The position numbers and the translations under genes were made by a program. Below are positions 19,035 to 22,274 of a DNA stretch of 22,274 nt, piece by piece; position 1 is the stretch's first letter; every line of letters begins with the position of its first letter. The DNA comes from a virus. The notes under the pieces are model-generated. The model worked only from the letters and a program-made list of their open reading frames with translations. It was not told the DNA's origin and searched no databases. The stretch spans positions 1 to 22,274 of the IMG/VR virus record IMGVR_UViG_3300013014_001562; one strand, written 5' to 3'.

Positions 19035-19467
19035 TCCTACCACCTTTTGTTATTTTTCTTTTCATATCGTCAATAATCTTGTCATCTACAAGCGGGAGTA
19101 CTTGCTTAGCTTTTTCTGTGCTGTAGCCATAGTATTCTTTTATAACTTCCAAATCATTGATTTTCTCAGCCTTGATCCATTTATTGAATCTCTTCTTAGG
19201 CCTAATAATATTTATAAGAAAGTGAAATTGAAGGATCTTATCCAAATGAGGACGAGAGTTCATTTCATTGGCGGGGATTACTGTATCTGGTCCGTAGGAT
19301 AATCCTTTATTAATGACCCAAGGGTTATACTGTTTCTCGGACCAATCGTCGACTATTAAATTTTCCTTACTATGATGTATTGCATTGATAAAATCAAAGG
19401 GGGATATTGCAGGAGCCTTATACGGAACTTCCTCTATTTTTGCGACAGGTTCTCCAAACAAACTCAT
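19024..19467 (-). CDS. 62: Clamp-loader small subunit gp62
   Basis: A 147-residue protein in the position and of the type of T4 gp62, which forms the clamp loader with four gp44 subunits and opens the gp45 ring. Characteristic text: ISPFDFINAIHHSKENLIVDDWSEKQYNPWVINKGLS, then DTVIPANEMNSRPHLDKILQFHFLINIIRPKKRFNKW. It has no ATPase motif, as expected. The start overlaps the upstream membrane-protein gene as ATGA, and its end overlaps regA. T4 gp62 is 187 residues, so this is a shorter version. Confidence 0.9.
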   Translation of the reverse strand: MSLFGEPVAKIEEVPYKAPAISPFDFINAIHHSKENLIVDDWSEKQYNPWVINKGLSYGPDTVIPANEMNSRPHLDKILQFHFLINIIRPKKRFNKWIKAEKINDLEVIKEYYGYSTEKAKQVLPLVDDKIIDDMKRKITKGGRNEY

Positions 19468-19751
19468 AGCACCATCCTAATTAATCCAACGGTATCTATT
19501 GTAACTAACAATAAGTAGTTAGCCAACATACCAAATGATTTCCTAGTATAAGAAGCCCAAGCGTAGATAGCACAACCACAGATCCAGATAGGATACAGTA
19601 TAAGTAAAGGAGGATTGGGAACCGTAAGTGCCATTGTGATAGAACACCCAATAGATATACCCCAAGCAAGACACTCCAACATAAACCTATTAGCGTTAGT
19701 GTGCCAGTCATCTCTTATCCATTCAAAAGTTGGTTTGACATAATTTATCAT
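19464..19751 (-). CDS. Three-helix membrane protein inserted in the clamp-loader operon
   Basis: A 95-residue integral membrane protein, with helices at about 24-45 (FMLECLAWGISIGCSITMALTV), 48-69 (PLLILYPIWICGCAIYAWA) and 72-94 (FGMLANYLLLVTIDTVGLIRMV). A polar N-terminus reads VKPTFEWIRDDWHTNANR. It overlaps gene 44 (ATGA at 19748-19751) and gene 62 (ATGA at 19464-19467), so it is locked into the clamp-loader operon by translational coupling, where T4 has nothing. The NYLLLVTIDTVGL helix faintly recalls small transporters of the PnuC type, too weak to assign. Function unknown. Confidence 0.82.
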   Translation of the reverse strand: MINYVKPTFEWIRDDWHTNANRFMLECLAWGISIGCSITMALTVPNPPLLILYPIWICGCAIYAWASYTRKSFGMLANYLLLVTIDTVGLIRMVL

Positions 19752-20689
19752 TTAAATTCTACCGCTGCCATAATCTCAGTTAGACATGCTACAAGATTAA
19801 TTTCTTGATCTGCGCAGAATGCTGCCTTATACTGATAATCTGCAAGTAGTAAAATTAACTGCGGTACTTGTTTAACTTGATCTGTTAATGTATCGTATAA
19901 TTTTCTAAAGATAGTCCCAGGGTCATTGTCAATATTATTTACAACCCATGTGCGCATCTTCTTCCAATCTCCATCCTTTAAAGAAGAGACTAGTTCTTGC
20001 ATATTGGATTCGCCTAAATTAACAAAGATGCCTTCGTCAATTTTACCCGAGGCTGAGTATCTCTGCAATTCATTTAGAACACGTCTATAGTCAGGAAAAT
20101 GCTTTTCGATTACCTTAGCAATTACTTTACCGTCAGCCTCAATCTTTTCGATAGACATAATCTCGGTAACACGTTTGAAGAATGCTGCCGCAATTTTAGG
20201 CTTATCTGCTTTAGGTAATTTAAATTCAATAACCGCAGTACGAGAATGAAGCGGAGGAATGATTCTATTCTTAAAGTTACAAGTAAGAATAAATCTACAA
20301 TTAGATGAGAACTCTTCTATAAATGCTCTCAATGCAGGTTGTGTAGAGTTCGGATTAAGATAATCTGCCTCGTCTAAAATTACAACCTTAGGCTTACCAC
20401 TGAATGATACAGTAGATGCAAACTGTTTAATCTTTGTACGAAGAACATCAATACCTGATTCTTCTGATCCGTTAATGATAATATAATCTGTTTCTAGTTC
20501 TTCACATAATGCTCGGGCAACTGTGGTCTTGCCCATACCTGCCCCACCGCATAATAGCATGTTCTGAATCTCACCCTTAGACAACATCTCATGAAAGATA
20601 CGCTTTTGGTCTGCGGGTAAGATACAGTCTTCTAATTTGCGGGGGCGATATTTCTCAACCCATAAAAATTCATTTTCACGATAATCCAT
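19748..20689 (-). CDS. 44: Clamp-loader ATPase subunit gp44
   Basis: A 313-residue AAA+ ATPase that loads the gp45 sliding clamp onto primer junctions. The N-terminal WVEKYRPRKLEDCILP is the hallmark of RFC/gp44 proteins. Walker A is GGAGMGKTT (about 47-55), Walker B is VVILDEADYLN (about 103-113), sensor 1 is FILTCNFKNRI (about 137-147), and the SRC-type arginine finger is in PPLHSRTAVIEF (about 150-161). The C-terminal collar domain follows. The length is near T4 gp44 (319). It is separated from gp45 by a 61-residue gene and coupled to the membrane-protein gene downstream. Confidence 0.95.
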   Translation of the reverse strand: MDYRENEFLWVEKYRPRKLEDCILPADQKRIFHEMLSKGEIQNMLLCGGAGMGKTTVARALCEELETDYIIINGSEESGIDVLRTKIKQFASTVSFSGKPKVVILDEADYLNPNSTQPALRAFIEEFSSNCRFILTCNFKNRIIPPLHSRTAVIEFKLPKADKPKIAAAFFKRVTEIMSIEKIEADGKVIAKVIEKHFPDYRRVLNELQRYSASGKIDEGIFVNLGESNMQELVSSLKDGDWKKMRTWVVNNIDNDPGTIFRKLYDTLTDQVKQVPQLILLLADYQYKAAFCADQEINLVACLTEIMAAVEFK

Positions 20690-20748
20690 AATAACCTCAT
20701 AATATTAATTTTTTTTCCACTTCATACCCAAAGACCAATAATTTAATT

Positions 20749-20934
20749 TCAAGCTGTTGTTGCATCTCGGACAGTATTAAGTTCGTTAATACGTTGCTCT
20801 AATACACTTATTGTTGTATTAAAATGTCCTGTGCCTTCCTCATTTGGTTTGTAATAATAACGCTTTAGAGTCTCTACTTCATTCTGAAGAACAGCAATAT
20901 ACTCACGTCTTGGTACATAAAAATTTTCTTGCAT
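20749..20934 (-). CDS. Small coiled-coil protein between 45 and 44
   Basis: A 61-residue protein with two probable helices (REYIAVLQNEVETLKRYYYK and TTISVLEQRINELNTVRD) showing heptad-like Leu/Val/Ile spacing, and a Gly/Asn hinge between them (PNEEGTGHFN). The ATG is one base from the gp45 stop codon, so it is co-translated with the clamp. The position recalls RpbA, which sits near gene 45 in T4, but I see no sequence reason to call it that. Function unknown. Confidence 0.72.
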   Translation of the reverse strand: MQENFYVPRREYIAVLQNEVETLKRYYYKPNEEGTGHFNTTISVLEQRINELNTVRDATTA

Positions 20935-20935
20935 A

Positions 20936-21592
20936 TTATACCACCGAATCAGGTTCCATTGCGATAAAATATCCTAATGGTTTTGTTGCGTGTTTAAATT
21001 GGAATGCTTTCTTTTTCGAGATTGTAACATTGTATGCATCCGGCACAATCTTAAAATTCTCTACTGCCATATGACAATCAAATGAATGTTCGCTCTTACC
21101 AATAATTTTCTTATAAGTATTTGCTGTGTCATTCTTTTTATCACCGATAGTCAATGTAACATTCTCGCCTTTGCTGGAGATTGTGATTGTTGGGGCACCT
21201 GTAATAGCCGCCGCTTTCATAATCATATTAACATCTTCTGCTGTCAATTTAAATTCATAGTGTGAATCTATTTCAATTTCCTTGGCAGGCGCTGCTACAA
21301 TTACGTTCGGTGCAGAATAGAAGTATTCAAACTTGCCATTGTCTTTCGACATAGTTAAGCTCTTTTCTCCAAAATCTACAGTTTGACTTTCCATCAGTGT
21401 TAGCAAAGCTAACAAAGAATTCAAATCGTATACTGCAACTTCCTCCGGAAAGTCTTCAGCAACTTCTGCTCTCGCATAAATGTTTTTAGCTGTGCTAATT
21501 GTGGATAATACCTTACCTTTTCGGATTAGAATATTGCTATTAATACTAGCAAAATTCTTCAGGATATCAATTGTCTCTTTACTGATCTGCAT
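20936..21592 (-). CDS. 45: Sliding clamp gp45
   Basis: A 218-residue DNA polymerase processivity clamp, which as a trimer rings DNA and in T4 also activates late transcription. The N-terminal MQISKETIDILKNFASINSNILIRKGKVLSTIS matches T4 gp45, and the internal repeat of the clamp fold is seen in EEVAVYDLNSLLALLTLM, followed by YEFKLTAEDVNMIMKAAAITG. The C-terminus (KATKPLGYFIAMEPDSVV) fits the family. T4 gp45 is 228 residues, so this is complete. It starts 14 nt inside the preceding gene and leads the 45-44-62-regA block. The presence of gp45 makes T4-type late promoters plausible. Confidence 0.95.
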   Translation of the reverse strand: MQISKETIDILKNFASINSNILIRKGKVLSTISTAKNIYARAEVAEDFPEEVAVYDLNSLLALLTLMESQTVDFGEKSLTMSKDNGKFEYFYSAPNVIVAAPAKEIEIDSHYEFKLTAEDVNMIMKAAAITGAPTITISSKGENVTLTIGDKKNDTANTYKKIIGKSEHSFDCHMAVENFKIVPDAYNVTISKKKAFQFKHATKPLGYFIAMEPDSVV

Positions 21593-21878
21593 TATTTAAC
21601 TCCTTGGTTTCAATGTCATGTACATATAATAACATCATGCTATAGTGTAACACCTTTAGTATGTCTTGTCTATTCCTTCCGGCTTTCTTTCCGTATCTTT
21701 GAACATATTTCATTACGTTCCCTGCGGTAAATCCGACACCGTGACCATTATCAATTATAAATTCAGTTGCCTGAAATTTGTTCATCGAATAATGTTCGCC
21801 GTAAGTGGCGTCGATATATTCTTTCAACTCTGTTATAAGTTGTCCTTCATTATATTTGTAGTTTATTTCTTTCTCCAT
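21579..21878 (-). CDS. DUF3310-like phage protein
   Basis: A 99-residue protein. The segment GFTAGNVMKYVQRYGKKAGRNRQDILKVLHYSMMLL (about 50-86) fits the DUF3310 pattern GNaiKYi.Ra.kK....eDl.Ka..Yl, found in many phages and sometimes called a nucleotide-kinase-like domain without biochemical proof. The N-terminal part (YNEGQLITELKEYIDATYGEHYS) also suits the family. It overlaps gp45 by 14 nt at its end and its upstream neighbour by 16 nt at its start, so all three are in one coupled operon. Confidence 0.78.
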   Translation of the reverse strand: MEKEINYKYNEGQLITELKEYIDATYGEHYSMNKFQATEFIIDNGHGVGFTAGNVMKYVQRYGKKAGRNRQDILKVLHYSMMLLYVHDIETKELNNADQ

Positions 21879-22274
21879 GGGTATCCATCCTTAAATTTCT
21901 TTTCCATCAATCCATTACCCCACCTAAAGAAGTCAGCCTTGACCGAATCTTCTCTATTACCAACTCTATAATTCAATGAATATATTCCATTGGTATCATA
22001 CGTAAATTCGTGTTCACGTAATACTTGCATTATGATACGATCTACTTCAGGTTGATCGTCAGGATGTCTTGCTCTGCGATACCATAAAGGAGATATTTGA
22101 ATTGCAATAGATGTAGGTAAAAAGTATGCACCTACATCTACAAAATATTCCTGTTCACTTAAGCATGTAGGCCATTTACCTAAGTTCTCACAATCATCAA
22201 GACAAACATACTTGCTATCTTTGTCCACAATTTTTCTTAATGAGAATGCCCAATCATTAGTTTCGCAAACTTTA
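21863..22274 (-). CDS. Hypothetical protein, N-terminus beyond the window
   Basis: The frame is open to the right edge, so the real start is outside. The GTG at 22228 is only an internal possibility, since the upstream residues (ETNDWAFSLRKI) look coding. At least 136 residues are visible. There are three Cys (VCLDDCEN, PTC), the motif YFLPTSIAIQISPLWYRRARHPDDQPEVDRIIMQVLREHEF, and an aromatic C-terminus (FFRWGNGLMEKKFKDGYPWRKK). I do not recognise the family. It overlaps the DUF3310-like gene by 16 nt and is upstream of gp45 in the same direction. Confidence 0.72.
   Translation of the reverse strand, partial: KVCETNDWAFSLRKIVDKDSKYVCLDDCENLGKWPTCLSEQEYFVDVGAYFLPTSIAIQISPLWYRRARHPDDQPEVDRIIMQVLREHEFTYDTNGIYSLNYRVGNREDSVKADFFRWGNGLMEKKFKDGYPWRKK

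Noticed and set aside
19209-19216. Another minus-strand TATAAATA box within gene 62
   Set aside because: It lies inside codons for Ile-Asn-Ile and has no start codon at a suitable distance, so chance is the better explanation.
1-22274. CRISPR array, insertion sequence, integrase or att site
   Set aside because: No regularly spaced repeats, transposase-like product or integrase were seen, consistent with a lytic T4-like phage.

Overview
The window is a piece of an AT-rich, tailed double-stranded DNA phage genome of the T4-like (myovirus) type. The basis is a nearly complete T4-type replication module: sliding clamp gp45, clamp-loader subunits gp44 and gp62, translational repressor RegA, family B DNA polymerase gp43, UvsX recombinase and a DnaB/gp41-type helicase. 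They lie in the same relative order as in T4 but are interleaved with small accessory genes. Eleven tRNA genes, phage-borne chaperones (GroES-like, Hsp20, J-domain), a 2OG-Fe(II) oxygenase and a rubrerythrin resemble the accessory sets of phages from aquatic bacteria. The host cannot be read from the sequence. The promoters match the bacterial housekeeping sigma factor perfectly, so the host is likely a bacterium with ordinary sigma-70-type promoters.

Layout. 1-4650: minus-strand accessory genes (lipoprotein, winged-helix protein, an RNA polymerase omega homologue, rubrerythrin plus a CDGSH-like miniprotein, phosphoesterase, methyltransferase-like protein) interspersed with tRNAs, and one plus-strand J-domain gene. 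4560-6540: oxygenase, GroES and most of the tRNAs, with two non-coding stretches of about 200 nt that look structured. 6540-9285: small early-type genes (Api92-like, histone-H1-like tail, SWIM finger, zinc metallopeptidase). 9285-15383: gp41, UvsX, a secreted nuclease and gp43. 15515-17317: a plus-strand island of membrane and secreted proteins. 17314-22274: Sm-like protein, micro-ORFs and Hsp20, then regA, 62, 44 and 45 plus two small genes; the last runs off the window.

Expression. Almost everything is on the minus strand. Eight sites carry exact TTGACA and TATAAT hexamers, seven with a 17-bp spacer and one with 16. They head most minus-strand transcription units and fit strong early promoters read by the host polymerase. 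Two hairpins with T-tracts (about 8303-8331 and 17657-17680) are convincing terminators and a third (657-685) is weaker. A few TATAAATA boxes could be T4-type late promoters, including one ahead of the plus-strand island. Many adjacent genes overlap by ATGA, giving translationally coupled blocks (45/44/62, pol/nuclease).

The points most worth following up are the omega-subunit homologue, the rubrerythrin/CDGSH-like pair, the structured leader with a possible H-type pseudoknot at the 5' end of the hsp20 transcript, the roughly 195-nt structured element between tRNA-Glu and tRNA-Cys, an aberrant initiator-like tRNA, and a secreted DNase coupled to the DNA polymerase gene.
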